7,941 nt of DNA from Abditibacteriales bacterium (GCA_025055355.1 JANWYM010000168.1:1-7941), one strand, 5' to 3'. Shown: positions 1 through 5,150, numbered from the stretch's first letter. A program made the numbers and translations. Notes: generated by a model not told the origin, from the letters alone.

Positions 1-1
1 A

Positions 2-154
2 CCCAACGAGGACCTGTCCAGATTGTCAGAGGTCATTGTGCTTCTAAAGCCCGCCTACGATGTGGGAATTCAGACTTACCGACTGGAGGGTCCCCATGAC
101 GCCAGAGAGATAAAATACCGCCCTTTCTCCTGGGTCAGCTACACGCTCGAGTGA
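2..154 (+). CDS. 3' end of an unrecognised protein gene (left part outside window)
   Basis: An open frame runs from the left edge to a TGA at 152-154 and gives the last 50 residues of a protein. The tail has ordinary mixed composition, with a segment reading EVIVLLKPAYDVGIQTYRLE and an ending FSWVSYTLE. It contains no cysteine, heme motif or obvious transmembrane stretch, and I do not recognise a family. The aromatic and polar C-terminus would suit a beta-rich domain edge, but that is a guess. The next gene starts 36 nt later behind its own strong ribosome binding site, so the two could share a transcript. The open frame on the opposite strand over 44-526 has no convincing start signal and low-complexity Arg/Pro content, so I prefer this + strand reading. 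Confidence 0.6.
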   Translation, partial: PNEDLSRLSEVIVLLKPAYDVGIQTYRLEGPHDAREIKYRPFSWVSYTLE

Positions 155-190
155 CCTGATGACCTGCAACAGGAAAAGGAGGTGAGCAAC

Positions 191-478
191 ATGGCAAAGC
201 GCCAGCGAAGAGGAAGGTCGCAGACCCCTGCCGTCGCGTCGGCAGAGGTGTCCCGCCGCGACTTCATGCGGCGGTCGGCGCAGGCGGCCGTGCTGACGCT
301 GTTCGGCACGTTGACGTTGGATGAGGTCGTCAACAAGGTCATTGCGCGGATGGAGGAATGGCGGGGCATAGACCGCCTCGCTCGCCAGACCGTGCGGCAC
401 TGGGGCGGGGTCGCCTTCGCGGACATCACCCACGCGGCGTGCCTCCCCTATGCTACTTTCCCGCCAGGGCCGGGGTAG
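191..478 (+). CDS. Small twin-arginine signal protein, function unknown
   Basis: This encodes 95 residues from ATG 191. That start is chosen because AAAAGGAGGTGA at 174-185 lies just upstream; the in-frame GTG at 182 falls inside this site and is unlikely to be used. Residues 21-26 read SRRDFM, which fits the twin-arginine (Tat) consensus S/T-R-R-x-F-x. A short hydrophobic stretch follows (about 30-41, AQAAVLTLFGTL). The remainder (42-95) is a charged helix-like segment, then RHWGGVAFADITHAAC and a Pro/Gly-rich end. There is one cysteine (C84) and no CXXCH. Tat substrates usually fold with a cofactor before export, but this protein is very short, so it may be a small membrane-anchored partner or a truncated derivative. 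The 3' end overlaps a GC-rich inverted repeat (457-492), which may have shortened it. It lies 51 nt before the multiheme gene, so a shared role in periplasmic electron transfer is possible but unproven. Confidence 0.7.
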   Translation: MAKRQRRGRSQTPAVASAEVSRRDFMRRSAQAAVLTLFGTLTLDEVVNKVIARMEEWRGIDRLARQTVRHWGGVAFADITHAACLPYATFPPGPG

Positions 479-492
479 TCGCGGGCGGGGAG
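457..492 (+). repeat. GC-rich inverted repeat over the stop of the Tat protein gene
   Basis: TTTCCCGCC (457-465) can pair with GGCGGGGAG (484-492), nine pairs including two G-U, around an 18-nt GC-rich loop. The structure spans the TAG stop at 476-478. The right side contains GCGGGGAGAGGG (485-496), a 12-mer that recurs exactly at 1645-1656 inside the cytochrome gene, so both may come from one interspersed repeat family. It could act as a weak terminator or stabiliser, but there is no U-tract. Confidence 0.35.
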
Positions 493-529
493 AGGGTATC
501 GAGACGGTTATCAGGAAGGAGCACAAGCC

Positions 530-1876
530 ATGCGAGCCACAAGGTTATGTCTGATGGGTTGGGGGGTCGCCTTCTGTCTCCTCATGTCAAGCGGGCAGGG
601 GGGCAGCCGGGCTGACCGCGCCGACCACCTCGTGTTGCTCTACACCGGCGAGACGCAGAACTTTTTGGAGGTGTGCGGGTGTCGGCAGAGTGGGCTGGGG
701 GGACTGGCGCGGCGGGCGACGCTGATTCAGCGGGTGCGAGAGGAGACGCCGCACGTGCTGCTGCTGGACAGCGGCAACCAGGCGGACGACCCGCGACGGG
801 GGGAGGTCATCGTGCGGGCGATGGGGCGGATGGGCTACCACGCCGTGACGGTGGGGGCGATGGACCTCAGACGGGGCAAGGAGTTTTTCGACAGTGCGCA
901 GGCGGCGGGGCTGCCGTTGGTGGTGAGTGGGGGACGTTCGGCGGGGGTGCCGGGGTGGGTGAAAGAGTGGCTGCTCATCGAAGTCGGGGGGCGCAAGGTG
1001 GGGGTCGTGGGGCTGGCGCCTGGGGGAGAGCCAGCAGGCGGAGAGGACGCCTCTCTCGTCCCGCTTCTGAGCCGCCTGCGAAGGGAAGCCGAGGTGGTGG
1101 TCGCGCTCAGTCAGTTGGGGATGCAGCGCGACCGCTTGATGGCGCGTCGGGCACAAACAGGGTCGTCGCCGCCGCTGATAGACCTGATCATTGGCAACGC
1201 GAGCGCGGAGGGGCTGACGCAGCCGGAGGTGATTGGGGGGACGTGGATAGTGCCCATCTCCACCAAAGGGCAGCACGTAGGGCGAGTGGACATCGAGTTT
1301 GCGTCTTCTGGGCGGCTGCGGTGGCGTCTCATCCCGTTGGGCAAGGACATCCCCGACGAGCCGCAGGTGGCGGGTTTAGTGGGGAAGTATTTTGAGGAGG
1401 AAGCGGAGGCGCTGCTGCACGCAAGTGAGGAAGAGGCACACAACAACGTGGACGTGAACGCGGCGTATGCGACGGCTGAGCAGTGCGGGGAGTGCCACGC
1501 GAAAGCCTACGAGATGTGGAAGAAGTTGCGGCACGCCCATGCCCTGCGGACGCTGGTGGAGAATCGGCGAGTGGTGAGGGAGTGTTTGCGGTGTCACTCC
1601 GAGCACTATCGGCGGACGGGGAGGGTGCCGAAGGGTTTAGGGACGCGGGGAGAGGGCTTAGAACCGCCCTCCACCCTGAGCCCTGAACTCTCCCCTCTCA
1701 CGGACGGGGTCTCGTGTTCAACCTGTCACGGGGACGGGGTGATCCACAGCCTGACGGAGACGAAGCAGAGCATCACACGCAATCCTGGACAGGCGTTTTG
1801 TAAGAAGTGTCACGACAAGGAGAACGATGACGATTTTGACTACAAGCGGGATGTGAAGAAGATTCGGCATTGGTAA
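530..1876 (+). CDS. Secreted four-heme cytochrome c fused to a degenerate UshA-like phosphoesterase domain
   Basis: This encodes 448 residues from ATG 530, with AGGAAGGAG at 513-521 as ribosome binding site. Residues 1-28 look like a Sec signal peptide. Residues 33-270 follow the order of UshA/5'-nucleotidase-type metallophosphoesterases: an initial strand LVLLYTGET, then CGCRQSGLGGLARRATLI (49-66), LLLDSGN (77-83), MGYHAVTVGAMDL (101-113), a KVGVVGLA strand and LIDLIIGN (217-223). The usual metal ligands (NDxH, GGD/SGD, GNHE, GGHTH) are not conserved: TGET, DSGN, GAMD and IGNAS stand in their places, so catalysis is doubtful. Residues 319-428 carry four c-type heme motifs, CGECH (319-323), CLRCH (352-356), CSTCH (396-400) and CKKCH (424-428), with RHAHAL (334-339) offering distal histidines as in cytochrome c554-like proteins. 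The likely role is periplasmic electron transfer. Residues about 369-392 look like an in-frame repeat insertion. Codons are strongly G-rich, unlike the downstream genes. Confidence 0.88.
   Translation: MRATRLCLMGWGVAFCLLMSSGQGGSRADRADHLVLLYTGETQNFLEVCGCRQSGLGGLARRATLIQRVREETPHVLLLDSGNQADDPRRGEVIVRAMGRMGYHAVTVGAMDLRRGKEFFDSAQAAGLPLVVSGGRSAGVPGWVKEWLLIEVGGRKVGVVGLAPGGEPAGGEDASLVPLLSRLRREAEVVVALSQLGMQRDRLMARRAQTGSSPPLIDLIIGNASAEGLTQPEVIGGTWIVPISTKGQHVGRVDIEFASSGRLRWRLIPLGKDIPDEPQVAGLVGKYFEEEAEALLHASEEEAHNNVDVNAAYATAEQCGECHAKAYEMWKKLRHAHALRTLVENRRVVRECLRCHSEHYRRTGRVPKGLGTRGEGLEPPSTLSPELSPLTDGVSCSTCHGDGVIHSLTETKQSITRNPGQAFCKKCHDKENDDDFDYKRDVKKIRHW
1640..1705 (+). repeat. Inverted-repeat element read through in frame inside the cytochrome gene
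   Basis: GGGGAGAG (1647-1654) is matched by CTCTCCCC (1688-1695), a perfect 8-bp inverted repeat, and an inner pair GAGGGC (1652-1657) / GCCCTC (1666-1671) closes an 8-nt loop. The top strand runs from G-rich to a CCCT-rich half, in the style of short interspersed palindromic repeats. It encodes low-complexity residues of the type TRGEGLEPPSTLSPELSPL between heme motifs 2 and 3, where cytochromes of this kind normally have a short loop. The 12-mer GCGGGGAGAGGG (1645-1656) also occurs at 485-496. The duplicated 172-bp segment begins just past this element, which suggests a recombination-prone junction. Confidence 0.5.
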
Positions 1877-1877
1877 A
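1706..1877 (+). repeat. 172-bp direct repeat, copy 1 (3' end of the cytochrome gene)
   Basis: This segment matches 4280-4451 at a constant offset of 2574 bp with three mismatches by eye (1729 C/T, 1737 G/A, 1744 C/A); the last 133 positions are identical. It covers heme motifs 3 and 4 through the stop codon plus one base. Similarity stops abruptly on both sides. Confidence 0.95.
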
Positions 1878-1890
1878 GGAGGCAGAAGGT

Positions 1891-1913
1891 TTGCGAGACA
1901 GACTGTCTCGCAA
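1891..1913 (+). promoter_or_regulatory. 23-nt perfect palindrome between cytochrome and cysteine-rich gene
   Basis: TTGCGAGACAG (1891-1901) and CTGTCTCGCAA (1903-1913) are exact reverse complements around one A. As RNA they would form a 10-bp stem with a GAC loop, 14 nt after the cytochrome stop. No U-run follows, so a standard terminator is unlikely; a processing or stabilising hairpin, or a dimeric repressor operator, fits as well. A second possible translation start (TTG 1891 behind AAAGGAGG 1876-1883) coincides with its left edge and would be hidden in the stem. Confidence 0.6.
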
Positions 1914-1932
1914 TGATACTATCACTGCCATG

Positions 1933-1939
1933 AAAGGAG
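1933..1939 (+). promoter_or_regulatory. Ribosome binding site that sets the ATG 1948 start
   Basis: AAAGGAG, continued as AGGTGA, lies 8 nt before ATG 1948. This favours 1948 over the longer in-frame reading from TTG 1870 or TTG 1891, which would place the palindrome inside the coding sequence and give an unusually long signal-peptide n-region. Confidence 0.7.
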
Positions 1940-1947
1940 AGGTGAAG

Positions 1948-2433
1948 ATGACAAACGGAAAGATGATAGCGGGGTGTCTAATCATCGGGCTTTTGGTGCT
2001 GGCTATCGGTGTCTTTGCTTGCGCAGATACATGCACCAGAACGTCGGTGAGTTTCAATCCTCCTCAACTTGTTGCAGACTCTGGGAACGGAAGTGTAAGC
2101 GGCACATGTCCATCAGACTGCCGGATCACGGTTACCCAGACCGTGACAAGGGAGTACGACAGGGGTTGTAACGAAACACCATGCAACGAGTGTTGCCGAT
2201 GTATTAAGGGGCAAGCGAGCGGATCGTGCAGCGCCTCAGTAAATTGCAATAAGGGTCAGCGATTCACATTCACTTACGATTGGACATTCACAGCGGTTCG
2301 GACAGCCCATGATACGTGCACACGATATAATGATCAGGGTCAACAAGTGTCCAAGGCGGAATGTGATGTCCTGATCAATGCCGAGGTGAGATTGACTAAC
2401 TGCAGGATCACGATTGGTGGTGAAGGAGGGTAG
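1948..2433 (+). CDS. Cysteine-rich secreted protein, family A
   Basis: This encodes 161 residues. Residues 1-24 form a signal peptide (MTNGK, then a hydrophobic run through LLVLAIGVFA); cleavage is likely near A24-C25 or A26-D27, and C25 could be a lipidation site, although VFAC is a poor lipobox. The mature part has 14 cysteines (25, 29, 54, 58, 74, 79, 82, 83, 85, 94, 100, 124, 139, 152) in a Thr/Asn/Ser-rich background with alternating beta-type patterns such as RITVTQTVTREY and RFTFTYDWTFTAV. There is no CXXCH. This points to a disulfide-bonded or possibly metal-binding extracytoplasmic beta protein. The core C58-x15-C74-x4-C79 has exactly the spacing of C53, C69 and C74 in the protein at 4610-5062, so the two are probably distant paralogs. 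It precedes two STN-like genes, as does its counterpart. I do not recognise a named family. Confidence 0.8.
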   Translation: MTNGKMIAGCLIIGLLVLAIGVFACADTCTRTSVSFNPPQLVADSGNGSVSGTCPSDCRITVTQTVTREYDRGCNETPCNECCRCIKGQASGSCSASVNCNKGQRFTFTYDWTFTAVRTAHDTCTRYNDQGQQVSKAECDVLINAEVRLTNCRITIGGEGG

Positions 2434-2492
2434 TGGTGGCACCATCGCCAGTGCAAACTCCCATTGGCTCGCATGAGGACACTGAGGTAAGA

Positions 2493-2552
2493 TGTCACTC
2501 TGCCGGAAGTCGGAAGCCCCCAACAGCGGCTTTCGCAACCGGCGGAGTGACA
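2493..2552 (+). other. 60-nt two-tier hairpin upstream of the first STN-like gene
   Basis: TGTCACTCTGCCGG (2493-2506) pairs with CCGGCGGAGTGACA (2539-2552) over 14 consecutive positions, with one U-G pair. Inside it CGGAAGCC (2511-2518) pairs with GGCTTTCG (2528-2535) over eight positions, again with one wobble. Small internal loops (4 and 3 nt) separate the stems and the apical loop is 9 nt. It lies in the 152-bp gap between the cysteine-rich gene and the ATG at 2586, 33 nt before that start. It has no U-tract. It could be a structured 5' leader, a processing hairpin or an interspersed palindromic repeat. Confidence 0.65.
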
Positions 2553-2585
2553 GACGATGGAGGCAGCATACGGTAGGAGGTATAT

Positions 2586-3386
2586 ATGTCGCTCCGTTTA
2601 CGCCCGCGTATATCTATTGAGACATCCAAACGGATGATACAGGCAATCGCCCTCCTGACTTTGGGTATAGGGGCGAGTTACCTTGTTGTCTGGTCGTATG
2701 CGTTGGCGGACAGGGGGGCATTACCTCAGTCGCTGGATCGTCCTCTGCTGTTTCAGCACCTCACTGGAACCGTTAGCCTGCTTCTGGGACTCATCAGCAA
2801 ACAGTCCGGTCTAAATGTTGTGGGAGCATTGAGCGCGAAGGATGCCGACAGGACGATCTCTGTCCAGCAGGGGCGCCGTCTCCGCGCTGTTCTGGACGAC
2901 ATTGCGGAGGCCACAGGGACTGAATGGACAGTCATAGATAACTGTATCGTCCTGAGCCAGAAACAGCGCGCTCTTCCCGCTTATGCGGCGGGTTTGGAGG
3001 CGCAGACGATAGAGGGATACAGAGCCAGCCTCGCCGAGGGTATATTGCAAGCCGTCGAGGCGCTTAGACCAGATGAGAGACAGCGCTTGCTCAGGCGAGA
3101 ACAGATACGACTTTCTGAACTGTCCCCTTCAACGCGCAGCCAAGTGATGCAGGTCTTCGCGCAGGTATCCAGGCAACAACCGTGGCGAGACAGTGCATTC
3201 GGCGACTGCGACTTTGCGCTCTCTCTGGAATTCGATCCGCGGCTGGCCGTCATATGGGTTGAGGAAGGTCATCAAAAGGCTTTGTTCCTCAGGATGACGA
3301 CTTGGTTTGACAACACATTTTGCAACGCCCAATTGCCCGGTCGCCATAGTCTCATGCCTATTCACGCTCGAGGAGGACGAAGATGA
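2586..3386 (+). CDS. Secreted or anchored STN-like domain protein 1
   Basis: This encodes 266 residues from ATG 2586, with AGGAGG at 2575-2580 as ribosome binding site. Residues 1-16 are basic and 17-40 hydrophobic (a signal peptide or membrane anchor). Residues about 59-125 resemble the small beta-alpha-beta STN domain: helix LLLGLISKQSGLNVV, strand RTISVQQGRRL, helix RAVLDDIAEATG, strands TEWTVIDNCIVLSQ. Residues 146-195 are helical and include IRLSELSPSTR (174-184), a motif shared with the protein at 5164-6729. A beta-like stretch ALSLEFDPRLAVIWVEE follows near 211-227. The stop TGA overlaps the next ATG as ATGA, so translation is coupled and the products are probably made in similar amounts. 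STN domains occur at the N-terminus of secretins and TonB-dependent receptors, but no secretin or barrel follows here. The domain name is inferred by eye. Confidence 0.75.
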   Translation: MSLRLRPRISIETSKRMIQAIALLTLGIGASYLVVWSYALADRGALPQSLDRPLLFQHLTGTVSLLLGLISKQSGLNVVGALSAKDADRTISVQQGRRLRAVLDDIAEATGTEWTVIDNCIVLSQKQRALPAYAAGLEAQTIEGYRASLAEGILQAVEALRPDERQRLLRREQIRLSELSPSTRSQVMQVFAQVSRQQPWRDSAFGDCDFALSLEFDPRLAVIWVEEGHQKALFLRMTTWFDNTFCNAQLPGRHSLMPIHARGGRR

Positions 3387-4276
3387 GGATTGCGAGATTC
3401 GCTATTCTGTGGTTAGGCTTTGTGATGGGTCTCATTATCCAAGGGGCGACGCCCCCGCAGGTAGCCTCACAGAGCGGCGTGCGGTTCCCCAAGCCTGGCG
3501 TGTTGACGATGCGAGAGGTCTGCGAACAGGTGCGGAAACAGACAGGCGTGGAGGTCTACGTTGATCGAAGAGAGCAGACTCAACCTTCTTTATTCTTGGT
3601 TATATCTTCGAGTATGTCGCCCCGTGAGTTCCTCAATGCAGTGACAAAGGCAACGGGGTTACGCCAGCGTCGAGTTGGAAAGATTGTATACCTGACCTAT
3701 ATTCGAGATCTTCGGGAGGAACCTTTAACCGCACCAGAAAAGATGGACTTCGACCGACGGTGGAAGGTGGCGTTTGACAAGATGAGAAAGGACTTTCAAC
3801 CGTTAGTCGAATGGTTTCTTGAGACGCACCCTCAGGTTCCGTTTAGGGGCGAAGACCTGGAGCGTCCCTGGCGAAGACCGTTAATAGATTTGCCGAAACT
3901 GCAGTCGGAGTTTATTCAAGGGTTCGTTCGAAGGGAGGAGGAGCAGAGAAAGACCATGCGTTTCCGACCGCAGGTAAGGGGCCCTGCGACTGCTAATGTG
4001 ACATTGCCGGAGATCCCGACAGGCATCCCCCCAGAGCGATGGTCTGTAGATTACGAGCCCGGCTTCTCCTTGGGGATTGTCTGCTTACAACCTGCGGACA
4101 CAGAATGGGTGCTCCATCTGTTGGAGGGGACAAGTCTTTCGAAAGTTCCAGATCCTCTGGGTGGTCCGGCAGGAGGGCGAGAACGAGAAATCGCCCAGGC
4201 GCTGCGTGCCTTGCCTGCTGGTTCGCAGGTCTTGACGGCAACCCGCTCAGTCTTCATAAGAGCACACGACCGCTAA
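3383..4276 (+). CDS. Secreted STN-like domain protein 2, translationally coupled to the previous gene
   Basis: This encodes 297 residues. ATG 3383 overlaps the upstream TGA (ATGA), with AGGAGG at 3371-3376. Residues 1-29 are a signal peptide. Residues about 36-106 are an STN-like domain: LTMREVCEQVRKQTGVEVYV, DRR, a beta segment SLFLVISSSM, helix PREFLNAVTKATG, then RVGKIVYLT. The VEVYVDRR stretch (56-63) aligns with VELWVDRQ in the 5164-6729 product and VEIRVDRR in the 6968 product. A helical region (about 115-195) and a beta-like region (DYEPGFSLGIVCLQPAD) follow. The stop TAA (4274-4276) lies one codon before the duplicated cytochrome tail, which is in the same reading frame, so a readthrough product would gain two heme motifs. 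Whether the C-terminus was shortened when that tail arrived cannot be judged without homologs. Confidence 0.75.
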   Translation: MRIARFAILWLGFVMGLIIQGATPPQVASQSGVRFPKPGVLTMREVCEQVRKQTGVEVYVDRREQTQPSLFLVISSSMSPREFLNAVTKATGLRQRRVGKIVYLTYIRDLREEPLTAPEKMDFDRRWKVAFDKMRKDFQPLVEWFLETHPQVPFRGEDLERPWRRPLIDLPKLQSEFIQGFVRREEEQRKTMRFRPQVRGPATANVTLPEIPTGIPPERWSVDYEPGFSLGIVCLQPADTEWVLHLLEGTSLSKVPDPLGGPAGGREREIAQALRALPAGSQVLTATRSVFIRAHDR

Positions 4277-4279
4277 CGA

Positions 4280-4450
4280 GGGGTCTCGTGTTCAACCTGT
4301 CATGGGGACGAGGTGATACACAGCCTGACGGAGACGAAGCAGAGCATCACACGCAATCCTGGACAGGCGTTTTGTAAGAAGTGTCACGACAAGGAGAACG
4401 ATGACGATTTTGACTACAAGCGGGATGTGAAGAAGATTCGGCATTGGTAA
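4280..4450 (+). pseudogene. Headless copy of the cytochrome 3' end (two heme motifs)
   Basis: This is a 98% identical copy (169 of 172 positions through 4451) of 1706-1877. It encodes residues equivalent to 393-448 of the cytochrome, including CSTCH and CKKCH, and ends at the same TAA. Two of the three differences are synonymous (His400 CAC to CAT; ATC to ATA in the VIHS segment); the third changes Gly403 to Glu. It has no start codon with a ribosome binding site, no signal peptide and no N-terminal domains, so heme could not be attached in the usual way. It appears to be a recent partial duplication. It shares the frame of the preceding STN-like gene and follows that gene's stop after one codon (CGA). 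The junction forms a small inverted repeat, ACGAG-GGGT-CTCGT (4276-4289). Confidence 0.9.
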
Positions 4451-4568
4451 ACGCTCTATAAAGTCCTCTCGGAAAACCAGAAAGCTGTTAAGTCAGTTGA
4501 GGCGTCTCTACTGACCGCTATGCGCAAAACAACGAGGTGCAGGGATTTCCGGGAGAACTTTGTCACAT

Positions 4569-4599
4569 AAAGGAGTTAATGTCAAAGGCAACGAAATAG
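4569..4599 (+). promoter_or_regulatory. Ribosome binding site and ATG out of frame with the cysteine-rich gene
   Basis: AAAGGAG (4569-4575) is followed at close spacing by ATG 4579, which opens only a six-codon frame (MSKATK) ending at TAG 4597-4599. Joining this frame to the following one by one extra base would give a basic n-region (MSKATK-RHSSLTARGR) running into the hydrophobic core of the next protein's signal peptide. It is therefore either a leader peptide with reinitiation at TTG 4610, a +1 frameshift site at AAA-TAG, or a one-base indel. The 127 bp before it (4452-4578) show no gene or convincing promoter. Confidence 0.45.
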
Positions 4600-4609
4600 A
4601 CATTCTTCG

Positions 4610-5062
4610 TTGACGGCGAGGGGCAGATTCCTGTTCCCAAGCCTATTGCTCACGGGGCTTCTCGCCTTGTCATCAAACAACGCGTGGGCATGGACTTGGT
4701 GCTACGAAAGCACGAAGTTAGAAACCACCGCGTGCTGCTGTTGTGTATCTCCTGGACAGACAGGATGCACGTTCACGATTACTCATACCACTGCACGGCA
4801 GATCACCCTTACATGTTCAGGGACTGCATGTGTCATAGGCTCTACCAGTGGGACGGCAAGGAGGTGCACCTCTCCGCAATACTCAGTGCCCTGCAAAAGG
4901 AGAGTGAAGGTCAATGTCACGCGCCGGTGGTGCGCGAGTGGGTTTGGGTGGTGGGCGCCTACAACCAATTGTGGCGGTAATGGACAGGAGTGCCTTCTTA
5001 ATTACACCCTGACTTTTGACTCTTGTAGCTGGGGCTCGCCTCAAGTCGCCAACTGTCAATAG
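4610..5062 (+). CDS. Cysteine-rich secreted protein, family A paralog
   Basis: This encodes 150 residues from TTG 4610, the first start codon in frame, although no ribosome binding site precedes it; the true start may lie upstream through a frame change (see 4569-4599). Residues 1-27 form a clear signal peptide ending NNAWA before WTW. The mature part has 15 cysteines, including a CCCC run (42-45) and 53, 69, 74, 86, 95, 108, 121, 128, 139 and 149. CTFTITHTTARQ (53-64) and the exact C-x15-C-x4-C spacing match the protein at 1948-2433; LLNYTLTFDSC near the end resembles INAEVRLTNC there. Overall identity is low. It is predicted to be a disulfide-rich extracytoplasmic beta protein of unknown function. 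It stands in the same position relative to a cytochrome tail (before) and STN-like genes (after) as its paralog. The stop is TAG 5060-5062. Confidence 0.72.
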   Translation: MTARGRFLFPSLLLTGLLALSSNNAWAWTWCYESTKLETTACCCCVSPGQTGCTFTITHTTARQITLTCSGTACVIGSTSGTARRCTSPQYSVPCKRRVKVNVTRRWCASGFGWWAPTTNCGGNGQECLLNYTLTFDSCSWGSPQVANCQ

Positions 5063-5100
5063 TGCTTGGGCGTTGGGCTGATGCCCCTATGGTCCGATGT

Positions 5101-5134
5101 GCTCCCTCTCCCACAATACAGTTGGCGAGGGAGC
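5101..5134 (+). other. Inverted repeat in the leader of the 521-residue gene
   Basis: GCTCCCTC (5101-5108) and GAGGGAGC (5127-5134) are perfect 8-bp complements around an 18-nt loop. The hairpin lies in the 101-bp gap after the cysteine-rich gene and 16 nt before the ribosome binding site at 5151. No U-tract is present. It may modulate translation or transcript stability. Confidence 0.45.
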
Positions 5135-5150
5135 GCTTGTCGGAGGCAGA

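Noticed and set aside
44..526. 160-codon open frame on the - strand
   Set aside because: It covers the + strand gene end at 2-154 and the Tat gene, has Arg/Pro-rich shadow composition and lacks a good ribosome binding site, while both + strand genes have better signals.
587..1276. 229-codon open frame on the - strand and a 240-codon + strand frame (673-1395)
   Set aside because: They are GC-rich shadows of the phosphoesterase-cytochrome gene, with His/Pro/Arg or Gly/Arg-rich translations and no domain pattern.
1878..1947. Intrinsic terminator at the 1891-1913 palindrome
   Set aside because: No run of T follows the stem, so I call it only a palindrome of unknown role.
2236..2538. 100-codon - strand frame over the end of the Cys-rich gene
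   Set aside because: It starts inside the 2493-2552 hairpin and runs antisense to a gene with a clear signal peptide and cysteine pattern; no ribosome binding site was seen.
4452..4578. Promoter such as TTGAGG (4497-4502) with TATGCG downstream
   Set aside because: Both boxes match the consensus poorly and no other support exists.
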